Source of the DNA: Poseidonocella sp. HB161398
Lineage (GTDB): Bacteria; Pseudomonadota; Alphaproteobacteria; Rhodobacterales; Rhodobacteraceae
Direction of reading: 5' to 3'
Length of the DNA stretch: 64,000 bases
Assembly (NCBI RefSeq): GCF_005870025.1
Contig: NZ_VATA01000020.1
Coordinates: 51,080 to 115,079, forward strand
Positions 8,782 to 19,018 of this stretch are shown here, piece by piece (the first letter of the stretch is position 1; every line of letters starts with the position of its first letter). A program made the translations under genes and the position numbers. The notes beneath the pieces were generated by a model. It was given only the letters and a program-made list of their open reading frames with translations, searched no databases and was not told the origin of the DNA.

Positions 8782-9360
8782 TTGCGACTGATTCTGGGAT
8801 CGGGCTCGCCCCGGCGGCGGGAGCTGTTGTCTCAGCTCGACATCGTTCCGGATGCGATCCTTCCCCCCGAAATCGACGAGGACCCGCGCGCAGGAGAACT
8901 GCCGCGGGTCTATTGCCATAGAATCGTGACCGAGAAGGTCGCCGCCGTGCCCGCCAAGCCGGGGGATCTGGTGCTCTGCGCCGATACCACCGTCGCGCTC
9001 GGCCGCCGCATTCTCGGCAAGCCCGCCGATGCCGAGGAGGCGCGCGCCTTCCTGCGGCTCTTGTCGGGCCGCCGCCACCGGGCGATCACCGCCGTGGCCG
9101 TCAGCCGCGACGGCGCCGTCCGCGACCGCGTGGTGCAGAGCCAGATCCGCATGAAGCGCCTGACCGAGGCCGAGATCGAGGCCTATATCGACAGCGGCGA
9201 GTGGCAGGGCAAGGCCGGGGGCTATGCCATCCAGGGCCGCGCCGCCGCCTTCGTCGCCTGGATCGAGGGCTCCTTCACCGGCATCGTCGGCCTTCCCCTT
9301 GCCGAAACCTCGGCGCTGCTGCGCTCCTTCGGCTACCCTGTGATGGGAGTTCCCGCATGA
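8782..9360 (+). CDS. maf: Maf family nucleotide pyrophosphatase
   Basis: A 192-residue house-cleaning nucleoside triphosphate pyrophosphatase. The N-terminal [10 protein letters not shown] motif, [10 protein letters not shown], and the later [13 protein letters not shown] are all present. The start is TTG, as in many maf genes, with no competing ATG. Whether it acts on dTTP/UTP or m7GTP cannot be fixed by eye. Its stop overlaps the next start by four bases. Confidence 0.92.
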   Translation: MRLILGSGSPRRRELLSQLDIVPDAILPPEIDEDPRAGELPRVYCHRIVTEKVAAVPAKPGDLVLCADTTVALGRRILGKPADAEEARAFLRLLSGRRHRAITAVAVSRDGAVRDRVVQSQIRMKRLTEAEIEAYIDSGEWQGKAGGYAIQGRAAAFVAWIEGSFTGIVGLPLAETSALLRSFGYPVMGVPA

Positions 9361-10388
9361 ACGGATACCAGATCCTGACCGGCCTCTGGCGGGGCCGCGA
9401 CACCGCCGTGCTGCTCCGGGACGGCGTGCTCGAGGACGTGCTCGTCGCGCCCGAAGAGGACCGCCCGGCGATCGGCGCGATCTACCGCGCCGTGGTCGAC
9501 CGTCCGCTGAAGGGGCAGGGCGGGGTGATCCTGACGCTCGGCGGCGGGCAGAAGGGCTATTTCCGCCAGGCCAAGGGGCTGCACCCGGGCGAGCGGATGC
9601 TGGTCCAGGTGACCGGCTATGCCGAGCGCGGCAAGGCCGTGCCGGTGACCCCGCGGCTGCTGTTCAAGAGCCGCTACGCCATCGTCACGCCGGATGCGCC
9701 GGGGGTGAACATCTCCCGCCAGATCCGCGACGAGGAGCTGCGCGAGAAGATCGCGGCCGTCGCGCATGACATCGCGCTGGAGCCCGGCCATGGCGCCATC
9801 CTGCGCTCGGTCTCGGGCGAGGCGGGGGCCGAGGAGCTGGCCGACGACCTGGCCTCCATGGCCGAGCTGGCGGCGCAGGTCTGCGCCGACACCGAAGGCG
9901 AGCCGGAACTGCTGGTCGACGGCCCGGCCCCGGCCGATCTGGCCTGGCGCGACTGGCCCGAGCCCGACGAGGTCCTGGAGGATCCGGCTGCCTTCGCGCA
10001 TTTCGGCATCGAGGAGCTGATCGCCGAGGTGCTCGCCCCGCGCGCGGAGCTCGAGGGCGGGGGGTCGCTCTATGTCGAGCCGACCCGCGCGCTGGTGGCG
10101 GTCGACGTCAATACCGGCGCGGACACCTCGCCTGCAGCCGGGCTGAAGGCGAATATCGCCGCCGCCCGCGCGCTGCCGCGTCTTCTGCGGCTGAAGGGGC
10201 TGTCCGGGCAGATCGTTCTGGATCTCGCGCCGATGCCGAAGAAGGACCGCACCCGCTGGGAGCAGGTGCTGAAGGCGGCGCTGCGCGACGATCCGGTGGA
10301 GACGAGCTTCGTCGGCTGGACGCCGCTGGGCCATGCCGAGCTGCAGCGCAAGCGCGAGCGGCTGCCGCTCCACGAGGTGCCGGCATGA
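9357..10388 (+). CDS. Short ribonuclease E/G family protein
   Basis: A 343-residue RNase E/G-type protein. An S1-like segment with [19 protein letters not shown] is at about 67-85. The catalytic DNase I-like part has the two metal-binding aspartates: Asp250 in V-A-V-D-V-N-T-G and Asp289 in I-V-L-D-L. It ends soon afterwards and lacks the Cys-Pro-x-Cys zinc link and the small domain that tetramerises RNase E/G, so it is shorter than RNase G (about 490 residues). This short form next to maf and yacG is, as I recall, typical of Rhodobacteraceae, so it is not a recent truncation. It overlaps both neighbours by four bases. Confidence 0.88.
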   Translation: MNGYQILTGLWRGRDTAVLLRDGVLEDVLVAPEEDRPAIGAIYRAVVDRPLKGQGGVILTLGGGQKGYFRQAKGLHPGERMLVQVTGYAERGKAVPVTPRLLFKSRYAIVTPDAPGVNISRQIRDEELREKIAAVAHDIALEPGHGAILRSVSGEAGAEELADDLASMAELAAQVCADTEGEPELLVDGPAPADLAWRDWPEPDEVLEDPAAFAHFGIEELIAEVLAPRAELEGGGSLYVEPTRALVAVDVNTGADTSPAAGLKANIAAARALPRLLRLKGLSGQIVLDLAPMPKKDRTRWEQVLKAALRDDPVETSFVGWTPLGHAELQRKRERLPLHEVPA

Positions 10389-10552
10389 GCTGCCCGATCT
10401 GCGACAAGCCCGCCGATGCGCGCTACCGCCCGTTCTGTTCGAGGCGCTGCGCGGATGTGGATCTGGGCCGCTGGCTCCGCGGATCCTACGCGATTCCGGC
10501 CGAGGCGGATCCCGATGACGACCTCCCTCAGGACCCTCCGCAGCGTCACTGA
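10385..10552 (+). CDS. yacG: YacG-type zinc-binding protein (DNA gyrase inhibitor)
   Basis: A 55-residue zinc-ribbon protein. The four zinc ligands are Cys3 and Cys6 (C-P-I-C) and Cys18 and Cys22 (F-C-S-R-R-C), followed by A-D-V-D-L-G-R-W-L and an acidic, proline-rich tail, the standard YacG layout. E. coli YacG binds GyrB and inhibits gyrase. The ATG overlaps the RNase E/G stop (ATGA), the last link in a coupled infA-maf-RNase-yacG run. Confidence 0.93.
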   Translation: MSCPICDKPADARYRPFCSRRCADVDLGRWLRGSYAIPAEADPDDDLPQDPPQRH

Positions 10553-10572
10553 ATTTTTTTCGAAATTGGCTC

Positions 10573-10601
10573 TGGACAGTCCCCGCGACCTTAACTAGAA
10601 C
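10573..10601 (+). promoter_or_regulatory. Candidate sigma70 promoter of tRNA-Phe
   Basis: TGGACA and TAGAAC are separated by 17 bases, about 39 bases before the tRNA 5' end and just after the yacG stop. The hexamers and spacing match those upstream of the other two tRNA genes here. Confidence 0.6.
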
Positions 10602-10639
10602 GCCCAAACCCGAGCGGAGAACTTCACCGCTCAGCCCGT

Positions 10640-10714
10640 GCCCGGGTAGCTCAGGGGTAGAGCAGTGGATTGAAAATCCTCGTGTCGGTGGTTCGATTCC
10701 GCCCCCGGGCACCA
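10640..10714 (+). tRNA. tRNA-Phe (anticodon GAA)
   Basis: A 75-nt cloverleaf: acceptor GCCCGGG/CCCGGGC, D-arm GCTC...GAGC, anticodon loop TTGAAAA (anticodon GAA) on a five-pair stem with one mismatch, T-arm GGTGG-TTCGATT-CCGCC, discriminator A and encoded CCA. Confidence 0.97.
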
Positions 10715-10877
10715 CTTAACTCCCTCTCAGGATTGGTGGTTTTGCATCGCTTCGCGATGTCCCTGCGGACGCGCGGCGACGCTTGTCTTGCCCTTGTCCG
10801 CGGCGTGCTGGCTGTCTTGGGGCACGGACGCCGCTCCGGCAGGACGGCCCTTCGCAGCGACCGCGTGCGGCGCCGTT

Positions 10878-11309
10878 TCAGCCCGGGTCGCCGAGCCGCG
10901 CCATCGCGTCGATCACCTGGCGGAGCGCGGCTTTCTCCTCTGCGCTCATCCCGGCGATCCAGCGCTCTGCCAGCCAGGCGCTGCGCGCTGCGCGGGACTG
11001 GGCGAGCAGCGCCCGTCCCGCGGCCGTCACGGCGAAGAGCACCGCCCGCGCATCGCCAGGGTCGCGCGTCCCCGCGACCAGCCCGCTCTCCGCCATCTCG
11101 GCCAGAAGCGTGCGCATGCTCTGATGCGCGACCCCCCGCAGCCGCGCCAGCATGGCGGCGCTGAGCAGCCGCGGCGAACGGTCGAGATGGCCGAGCGTGT
11201 CGATGCGGGCATCCGAGGGCGTGCCCGCCGCCTGCCGCGTGCGGCGCACGAAGGCGCCGGTCGCCGCCCGCATCCGCTCTGCCAGTTCCAGGTCCTCCGG
11301 ATCGGCCAT
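10878..11309 (-). CDS. MarR family transcriptional regulator
   Basis: A 143-residue winged-helix regulator. The recognition region S-P-R-L-L-S-A-A-M-L-A-R-L-R-G-V-A-H-Q-S-M-R is followed by the wing containing G-L-V-A-G-T-R-D-P-G-D-A-R-A-V, the MarR pattern. I chose the ATG beginning M-A-D-P-E-D because GGAGG lies about six bases before it; ATGs further upstream would add up to 18 residues. It is divergent from a SnoaL-like gene, and a perfect palindrome sits between them, suggesting it represses that gene and itself. Confidence 0.87.
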   Translation of the reverse strand: MADPEDLELAERMRAATGAFVRRTRQAAGTPSDARIDTLGHLDRSPRLLSAAMLARLRGVAHQSMRTLLAEMAESGLVAGTRDPGDARAVLFAVTAAGRALLAQSRAARSAWLAERWIAGMSAEEKAALRQVIDAMARLGDPG

Positions 11310-11384
11310 CTCCGCCTCCCGCCTTTGCATCCTCTTCAGGGATACAGGCAGTGCGCCGGTCATTGCAAGAAATCGAACGGAGAA

Positions 11385-11405
11385 CTATACAGTATAACTG
11401 TATAG
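11385..11405. promoter_or_regulatory. Perfect palindromic operator in the MarR/SnoaL gap
   Basis: CTATACAG and CTGTATAG form a perfect 8-bp inverted repeat around TATAA, 18 bases before the SnoaL-like ATG. It is an A+T-rich island in G+C-rich DNA. It overlaps likely -10 sequence, so a bound MarR dimer would block transcription. Size and symmetry fit MarR operators; binding itself is inferred. Confidence 0.65.
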
Positions 11406-11422
11406 ATTCGACGGAGCGAGAC

Positions 11423-11833
11423 ATGGCAGAACCGGATCCGAAGGATGTTGTCCAGCGTTTCAACCGCGAGGTCATCGAGGGCGGCAGCCGCGCGGCCTTC
11501 CTGGCGCTGATGGCGGAGGATTTCGTCAACCACTCGGCCCCGCCGGGGGCGCCGTCCGGGGCCGAAGGGATGTGGGCGACCTTCGAGACGGTGCTGCGCC
11601 CGGCGATCTCCGGGCTCCGCGTCGAGATCGCGGAGCAGATCGCCGAGGGCGACAAGGTCACGACGCGCAAGGCGATCACCGGCACCCTGACCGGCCCGCT
11701 TCTCGGCGTCCCGGCGGATGGCAGGCCGATCCGGATCGAGGTCATCGACATCGTGCGCGTCGCCCGCGGCCGCTATGCCGAGCACTGGGGGATCAACACG
11801 CTCGCGGCGGTGCTGGCGGGCCGAAGCGCCTGA
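11423..11833 (+). CDS. SnoaL-like / ester cyclase family protein
   Basis: A 136-residue protein of the NTF2-like SnoaL fold. Indicators are the N-terminal V-V-Q-R-F-N-R-E-V-I-E-G-G, then F-V-N-H-S-A-P-P-G, the E-G-D-K-V-T-T-R-K-A-I-T-G-T segment and the terminal H-W-G-I-N-T-L-A-A-V-L pattern typical of this group. Such proteins include polyketide cyclases and many uncharacterised small-molecule enzymes; the substrate is unknown. It is preceded by the palindromic operator and divergent from the MarR gene, so it is probably induced by a MarR ligand. Confidence 0.75.
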   Translation: MAEPDPKDVVQRFNREVIEGGSRAAFLALMAEDFVNHSAPPGAPSGAEGMWATFETVLRPAISGLRVEIAEQIAEGDKVTTRKAITGTLTGPLLGVPADGRPIRIEVIDIVRVARGRYAEHWGINTLAAVLAGRSA

Positions 11834-11842
11834 GCGCCGCGC

Positions 11843-12337
11843 TCAGTCCGCCGGCGGCAGGGCAGGGGCCTGGCGGGCGGGCACCAGCGGGGCGGCGGGA
11901 ATCTCCGCCTGCCTGCCTTCTGCAGCGGTGATGAAGGCGGCAAGCGCCGCCAGGGTCTCTTCGCGGAAGGGCGCGTCGAGCCCGCATTCCCAGACCGTCG
12001 CCACGCGCCAGCCCGCTTCGAGCAGCGCCGCCTCGTTGCGGGCGTCGCGCGCGGTATTGGCGGCGAACTTGGCGCTCCAGTATTCCGTGCGGCTCTTCGG
12101 CTCCGAGGCCTTGGCGCAGCCCGCATGGCGGTGCCAGAAGCAGCCATGCACGAAGACCACGGTGTTCCATTTGCGCAGCACCAGATCGGGGCGGCCGGGC
12201 AGCTTGCGGACATCGATGCGGAAGCGGAACCCGGCGGCGTGCAGCGCCCGGCGCACGGCCAGCTCCGGGCGGGTATTCTTGCGCCGGATCGCGGCCATCA
12301 TCCGCGACCGCACCTCCGGCGTCACCACATCGGCCAT
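11843..12337 (-). CDS. vsr: Very short patch repair endonuclease
   Basis: A 164-residue Vsr-type mismatch endonuclease, which nicks DNA 5' of T in T:G mismatches arising from deamination of 5-methylcytosine. Conserved blocks are M-A-A-I-R-R-K-N-T-R-P-E-L, L-P-G-R-P-D-L-V-L with catalytic Asp51, F-V-H-G-C-F-W-H-R-H with His69 and zinc ligands Cys66/His71, Cys74 and Cys118 in V-W-E-C. Vsr is usually paired with a cytosine-C5 methyltransferase gene, but none is nearby; the partner would have to lie outside the window. The C-terminal 35 residues are Ala/Pro-rich and not part of the fold. Confidence 0.93.
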   Translation of the reverse strand: MADVVTPEVRSRMMAAIRRKNTRPELAVRRALHAAGFRFRIDVRKLPGRPDLVLRKWNTVVFVHGCFWHRHAGCAKASEPKSRTEYWSAKFAANTARDARNEAALLEAGWRVATVWECGLDAPFREETLAALAAFITAAEGRQAEIPAAPLVPARQAPALPPAD

Positions 12338-12415
12338 CCTGCCCGCTCCTTCCGCTGGGATCAGGATAGGCGGCGGCCGCCCCCGTGCAAGGGGTCCCGC
12401 CGCCGCAAGCCGGGA

Positions 12416-12721
12416 TCAGGGCAGCGAGACGGTCAGCCCGTCCAGCGCCTCGGTCCAGAGTATCTGGCAGGAGAGCCGCGAGGTCGCGCCGCGCTCGGGC
12501 AGCAGCGGGATCACCTTCGCCTCCAGCTCCTCGGGCGGGAGCACCTTGCCGGTCCAGTCCTCGGCGACCTTGACGTGGCACATGCCGCACTGGCCGGAGC
12601 CGCCGCAGCGGGGCGGCACGAACATGCCCCAGTCGCGCAGGATCTCCATCACGCGCCAGCCTTCGAGGGCCTGCAGCTCGTGCTGCGTGCCCTGCTTGTC
12701 GATCAGTTTCACGATGCCCAT
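12416..12721 (-). CDS. 2Fe-2S ferredoxin
   Basis: A 101-residue ferredoxin. Four cluster cysteines are visible: Cys39, Cys45 and Cys48 in the C-x5-C-x2-C loop, and Cys85 in L-S-C-Q-I. This C-x5-C-x2-C...C spacing is of the adrenodoxin/ISC or monooxygenase-partner type. It lies 94 bases downstream of the flavodoxin gene on the same strand, so both one-electron carriers may be co-expressed. The electron donor and acceptor are not evident. Confidence 0.88.
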   Translation of the reverse strand: MGIVKLIDKQGTQHELQALEGWRVMEILRDWGMFVPPRCGGSGQCGMCHVKVAEDWTGKVLPPEELEAKVIPLLPERGATSRLSCQILWTEALDGLTVSLP

Positions 12722-12815
12722 GGCGTTTCCTTGTCTGCTGGGAGAGGCCCGGAGCGGCTCCGGGCGGCCTGGCAGCGGGAAGGGGCGCTGAACCGCCCGC
12801 TCCCCGCAGGCGGGA

Positions 12816-14828
<2,013 letters not shown>

Positions 14829-14832
<4 letters not shown>

Positions 14833-15644
14833 TTCTGGCCTTCCCGTTCCTCGGTCTCCCGCCGCGCGATCTGGCGTTTCGAGACGAGAGCCGCGACCAC
14901 GACTCCGACGGCTACGATGGAGATCAGGATGGTAGACAGCGCATTAATCTCGGGCGAGACGCCCAGGCGCATCGACGAGAATATCTTGATCGGCAGCGTT
15001 GTGGAAGAGGGACCCGAGGTGAAGGAGGCGATCACCAGGTCGTCGAGCGACAGGGTGAAGGCCAGAAGCCAGCCCGAGACCACCGCGGGGGCGATGATCG
15101 GCAGGGTGACGAAGCCGAAGGCCTGCATCGGCGAACAGCCGAGATCGAGCGCCGCCTCTTCCAGCGAGCGGTCGAAGGTGACGAGCCGCGAGGAGACCAC
15201 CACCGAGACGTAGCACATCGAGAAGGTGGTATGCGCCAGGATGATCGTCAGGATCCCGCGGTCGAGCCCGATCGCGATGAAGAGCAGCAGCAGCGACAGG
15301 CCGGTGATGACCTCGGGCATGACGAGCGGCGCGTAGATCATCCCCGAGAACAGCGTCCGCCCGAGGAAGCGGCGCTCGCGCACCAGCACCCAGGCGGCCA
15401 TCGTGCCCAGCACCGTGGCGATGGTCGAGGACACCACGGCCACGCGCAGCGTCACCCAGGCGGCGTCGAGGAACTGCTGGTTGCGCAGCAATTCGCCGTA
15501 CCACTTGGTCGAGAAGCCCGCCCAGACGGTCACCAGCCGGGACTCGTTGAAGCTGTAGATCATCAGCAGCAGCATCGGCAGGTAGAGGAAGGCCAGCCCC
15601 AGCGACAGCGAGGTGGCGTTGAAGAAGGACATGTTGCGCTTCAT
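14829..15644 (-). CDS. potI: Polyamine ABC transporter permease, PotI/PotC type
   Basis: A 271-residue inner-membrane permease with about six hydrophobic helices. The EAA loop that docks the ATPase reads S-L-E-E-A-A-L-D-L-G-C-S-P near residues 180-192. The N-terminus M-K-R-N-M-S-F-F-N is short before the first helix, and F-N-E-S-R follows it, as in PotC/PotI. It overlaps the upstream permease by four bases (ATGA) and the following ligase by three. Transport of putrescine-like amines is inferred from operon company. Confidence 0.88.
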
Positions 15645-16525
15645 GCGTTCTTCTCCTCGTTGCGCTGGAAGAGCACGATCGGGATCACCAGGATCAGGAG
15701 CAGCACGACCGCCACCGCCGAGGCCACCGGCCAGTCGCGGTTGTTGAAGAACTCCTCCCACAGCACCTTGCCGATCATCAGCGTCCTCGAGCCGCCGAGG
15801 ATCGAGGGGATCACGAATTCGCCGAGCGAGGGGATGAAGACCAGGAAGCAGCCGGCGATGATCCCGGGCTTCGACAGCGGGAAGGTCACCCGCCAGAAGG
15901 CCGAGACGCGCGAGCAGCCCAGATCCTCGGCCGCTTCCAGCAGGCTCTCGTCGAGCTTCTCGAGGCTGGCATAGACCGGCAGGATCATGAAGGGCAGGTA
16001 GGTGTAGACGATGCCGATATAGACGGCGATCTGGGTGTTGAGGATCGTCAGCGGCTGGTCGACCACCCCGAGCCACAGCAGCACCTGGTTCAGGTAGCCC
16101 TCGCTGGAGAGGATGCCGATCCAGGCATAGACGCGGATCAGCGCCGAGGACCAGAAGGGCAGGATGATCAGCATCATCAGCGTCGGGCGCCATTCGCTGC
16201 GCGCCCGCGACATCGCATAGGCGACCGGATAGCCGATCAGGAGCGTGAAGAAGGTCGCGACCGCCGCGATTTTCAGCGAGGAGACATAGGATTTCCAGTA
16301 GAGGTCATCCTCGGTCAGCCAGACGAAATTCTCGAAATCGAGCCCGGAGAAGAGCTCCTTCAGGCCCGCCCAGCCCGCCGAGAGGTCGAATGTCGGGGCA
16401 TAGGGCGGGATCGCGACGGCCGTGTCCGAGAGCGAGATCTTCAGCACGATCAGGAAGGGCACCATGAACAGGGCCAGCAGCCAGCCATAGGGCGTGGCGA
16501 TCAGGAACAGGCGGCGGAAGTTCAT
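15641..16525 (-). CDS. potH: Polyamine ABC transporter permease, PotH/PotB type
   Basis: A 294-residue permease with six predicted transmembrane helices, beginning with a helix at about 8-30 ending in K-I-S-L-S-D. The EAA motif S-L-L-E-A-A-E-D-L-G-C-S is seen near 194-205 and the F-W-R-V-T-F-P-L pattern follows. It overlaps the ATPase gene by four bases at its start and the second permease by four at its end, a tightly coupled set. Confidence 0.9.
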   Translation of the reverse strand: MNFRRLFLIATPYGWLLALFMVPFLIVLKISLSDTAVAIPPYAPTFDLSAGWAGLKELFSGLDFENFVWLTEDDLYWKSYVSSLKIAAVATFFTLLIGYPVAYAMSRARSEWRPTLMMLIILPFWSSALIRVYAWIGILSSEGYLNQVLLWLGVVDQPLTILNTQIAVYIGIVYTYLPFMILPVYASLEKLDESLLEAAEDLGCSRVSAFWRVTFPLSKPGIIAGCFLVFIPSLGEFVIPSILGGSRTLMIGKVLWEEFFNNRDWPVASAVAVVLLLILVIPIVLFQRNEEKNA

Positions 16526-17658
16526 GAGGCCAGCACCACCCCGGCATGGCGGCTCCAGCTCAGCCAGACCCGGTCGTTCCAGGTGAAGCGGCTGGCGGCG
16601 TAGCGTTCGGCATTGGTCATCAGCGCCTTGATCATCTGCCCGCTGTCGAGCCGGACGTGATAGGTGCTGACATCGCCGAGATAGCCGATATCGACGATCG
16701 TGCCCTCGACCGAGTTGATGCGGTCGGGATGCGGCTCGGCGCCGACCCAGATCTTCTCGGGGCGGATCGCGTAGAAGACGCTCTGGCCCGGGGCGACGGT
16801 TTCCGCGCAGCGGGTCATGACCGGCTTCGCGCCCTCGGCATAGGCGATGGCGATCTCCTCGCCGACCGCCGCCACCCGGCCCTCGAGGATCGAGACCTCG
16901 CCGATGAAATCCGCGACATAGCGCGAATTGGGCGTCTCGTAGATATTCTGCGGCGTGTCCACCTGGCAGAGCCTGCCGGCATCCATCACCGCCACGCGGC
17001 TGGCGACGGTCATCGCCTCCTCCTGGTCATGGGTGACGATGACGAAGGTGGTGCCGGTCTTCTCCTGGATGTCCATCAGCTCGAACTGGGTGTCCTGGCG
17101 CAGCTTCTTGTCGAGCGCGCCCAGCGGCTCGTCGAGCAGCAGGAGCTTCGGGCCCAGGGCGAGCGAGCGGGCGAGGGCCACGCGCTGGCGCTGGCCGCCC
17201 GAGATCTGGTGCGGCTTCCTGCGGGCGAACTGTTCGAGCCGCGTCAGGCGCAGCATCTCCTCGACCCGCGCCTTGATCGTGTTCTTGTCCTGGCCCGCGC
17301 GGCGCAGGCCGAAGGCGATGTTGTCCCAGACGGTCAGATGCGGAAACAGCGCGTAGCTCTGGAACATCATGTTCACCGGGCGCTTGTTCGGCGGCACCGG
17401 GGCGATGTTCTTGCCCTCGAGCCAGATCGTGCCCTCGGTCGGCGACTCGAAGCCCGCGAGCATGCGCATCAGCGTGGTCTTGCCGCAGCCCGACGGGCCG
17501 AGAAGCGCGAAGAATTCCTTCGGGTAGATCTGCAGGTCGATCGATTGCAGCGCGGTGAAATCGCCGAAGCGCTTGGTCACGCCCTCGAAACGGATCAGCG
17601 GCACCGCTGCCGGATCGTTCCAGGGGGCAAACGGGGCGGGGGCGGGCTTGTTATCCAT
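16522..17658 (-). CDS. potG: Polyamine ABC transporter ATP-binding protein, PotG/PotA type
   Basis: A 378-residue ATPase with all canonical motifs: Walker A G-P-S-G-C-G-K-T-T (54-62), Q-loop F-Q-S-Y (Gln100), signature I-S-G-G-Q-R-Q-R (152-159), Walker B L-L-L-L-D-E-P (172-178) and switch His210 in V-T-H-D. A C-terminal TOBE-type regulatory region follows from about residue 290. It is separated from the binding-protein gene by a hairpin with a T tract, probably lowering its expression relative to that gene. Confidence 0.93.
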   Translation of the reverse strand: MDNKPAPAPFAPWNDPAAVPLIRFEGVTKRFGDFTALQSIDLQIYPKEFFALLGPSGCGKTTLMRMLAGFESPTEGTIWLEGKNIAPVPPNKRPVNMMFQSYALFPHLTVWDNIAFGLRRAGQDKNTIKARVEEMLRLTRLEQFARRKPHQISGGQRQRVALARSLALGPKLLLLDEPLGALDKKLRQDTQFELMDIQEKTGTTFVIVTHDQEEAMTVASRVAVMDAGRLCQVDTPQNIYETPNSRYVADFIGEVSILEGRVAAVGEEIAIAYAEGAKPVMTRCAETVAPGQSVFYAIRPEKIWVGAEPHPDRINSVEGTIVDIGYLGDVSTYHVRLDSGQMIKALMTNAERYAASRFTWNDRVWLSWSRHAGVVLAS

Positions 17659-17684
17659 ATGAAACCTGGAACGCTCTACGTCTG

Positions 17685-17722
17685 AAAAGAAAAAGGGGAC
17701 CGGCCAGTGCGGCGCGGTCCCC
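17685..17722 (-). terminator. Intercistronic intrinsic terminator/attenuator between potF and potG
   Basis: Read on the minus strand just after the potF stop, GGGGACCG and CGGTCCCC form an 8-bp perfect stem with a 12-base loop, followed at once by TTTTTCTTTT. This is a good intrinsic terminator inside the operon. Partial termination would give more binding protein than transporter, as is known for other ABC operons. Confidence 0.75.
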
Positions 17723-17729
17723 AGCCGGA

Positions 17730-18821
17730 TCAGGTGCCCGACTTGATCTTGGTCCAGAGCCGGGTCACGACCCGCTGCACCTTGGGATCGTAGGCCGTCA
17801 CCGTGTAGAGGTTTTCCATGGTCTCTTCAGATGGGTAGATCGCCGGATCGCCGATCACGTCCTCGTTGAGGTATTCCTGCGACGCCTTGTTGCCGTTGGC
17901 ATAGTAGACGTAGTTCGAGGCGGTCGCCATGTTCTGGGCGTCCATCATGAAGTTCAGGAAGGCCAGGGCGCCTTCGGGGTTCGGCGCGTCCGCCGGGATC
18001 GCCATGTTGTCGAACCACATCAGCGCGCCTTCCTTCGGCGGATTGTAGGCGATCTCGACGCCGTTATCCGCTTCGGCGGCGCGGTCGCGCGCGATCAGCA
18101 CGTCACCCGACCAGCCGAAGGCAACGCAGATCTCGCCATTGGCAAGCGCGTTGAGGTACTCCGAGCTGTGGAACTTCGTGATATAGGGACGCACGGCCAT
18201 GAGGACCGCTTCAACCTTCGCGATCACATCCGGGTCGTGGCTGTCCGGGTCTTCGCCGATATAGGTCAGAGCGGCGGGAATGATCTCGGTCGGGGCGTCG
18301 AGGAAATGCACGCCGCATTCAGCGAGCTTTTCCATGTTCGCGGGATCGAAGACCAGATCGAGGCTGTCGACCGGAGCGTCCTCGCCGAGAACTTCTTTCA
18401 CCTTTTCGACATTGATGCCGATGCCTGTGGTGCCCCACATGTAGTTGACGGAATAGGCGTTGTCCGGATCGTATTTGGCAGTCCGCTCCTTGACGATGTC
18501 CCAGAGGTTCTCCGCGTTCGGCAGTTGGGAATAGTCGAGCTTCTGGTAGACGCCTGCCTGGATCTGGCGGGCAAGGAACGTGCCGGTCGGCACCACGACA
18601 TCATAGCCGGTGCCGCCTGCCAGCAGCTTGGTTTCGAGAACCTCGTTGGAGTCGTATACGTCGTAGACCAGCTCCAGCCCGGTCTCCTGCTCGAACTTCT
18701 CCAGCAGCGACTCGTCAATGTAATCCGACCAGTTGTAGACATGGACGGTGCCCTCGGCAGCCAGGGCGGCCGTCCCGCAGAGCAGTCCGGCAGCCAGCGG
18801 CAGCAGTGCCTTCTTCATCAT
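17730..18821 (-). CDS. potF: Polyamine-binding periplasmic protein, PotF/PotD type
   Basis: A 363-residue secreted binding protein. Residues 1-21 are a Sec signal peptide (M-M-K-K-A, hydrophobic core, A-L-A-A cleavage). The mature start E-G-T-V-H-V-Y-N-W-S-D-Y-I is the hallmark of the PotD/PotF family, where the W and D residues contact the amine. Further family stretches are Y-D-V-V-V-P-T and N-Y-M-W-G-T-T-G-I-G. It delivers putrescine or spermidine to the PotGHI permease. It is first in its operon and divergent from a second polyamine-catabolism unit. Putrescine versus spermidine preference is unresolved. Confidence 0.93.
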   Translation of the reverse strand: MMKKALLPLAAGLLCGTAALAAEGTVHVYNWSDYIDESLLEKFEQETGLELVYDVYDSNEVLETKLLAGGTGYDVVVPTGTFLARQIQAGVYQKLDYSQLPNAENLWDIVKERTAKYDPDNAYSVNYMWGTTGIGINVEKVKEVLGEDAPVDSLDLVFDPANMEKLAECGVHFLDAPTEIIPAALTYIGEDPDSHDPDVIAKVEAVLMAVRPYITKFHSSEYLNALANGEICVAFGWSGDVLIARDRAAEADNGVEIAYNPPKEGALMWFDNMAIPADAPNPEGALAFLNFMMDAQNMATASNYVYYANGNKASQEYLNEDVIGDPAIYPSEETMENLYTVTAYDPKVQRVVTRLWTKIKSGT

Positions 18822-19018
18822 GGTTTCCCCGTTGAACTCATGCATTCCCGGCTCACTGTGTGAAGAATTATCTGCCGCCGCAAGAGTGCCCGTGCGGCCG
18901 CGACGGATTTGCCGAGCGTCAAGATTGACAGCTGCCGCGTTCCTACGCACGGTGTGGACACGCCGCTGCCCGCGCCCTGCGGACGGCCTTTCCGACGTGA
19001 TCCATACAGGTGACATCC

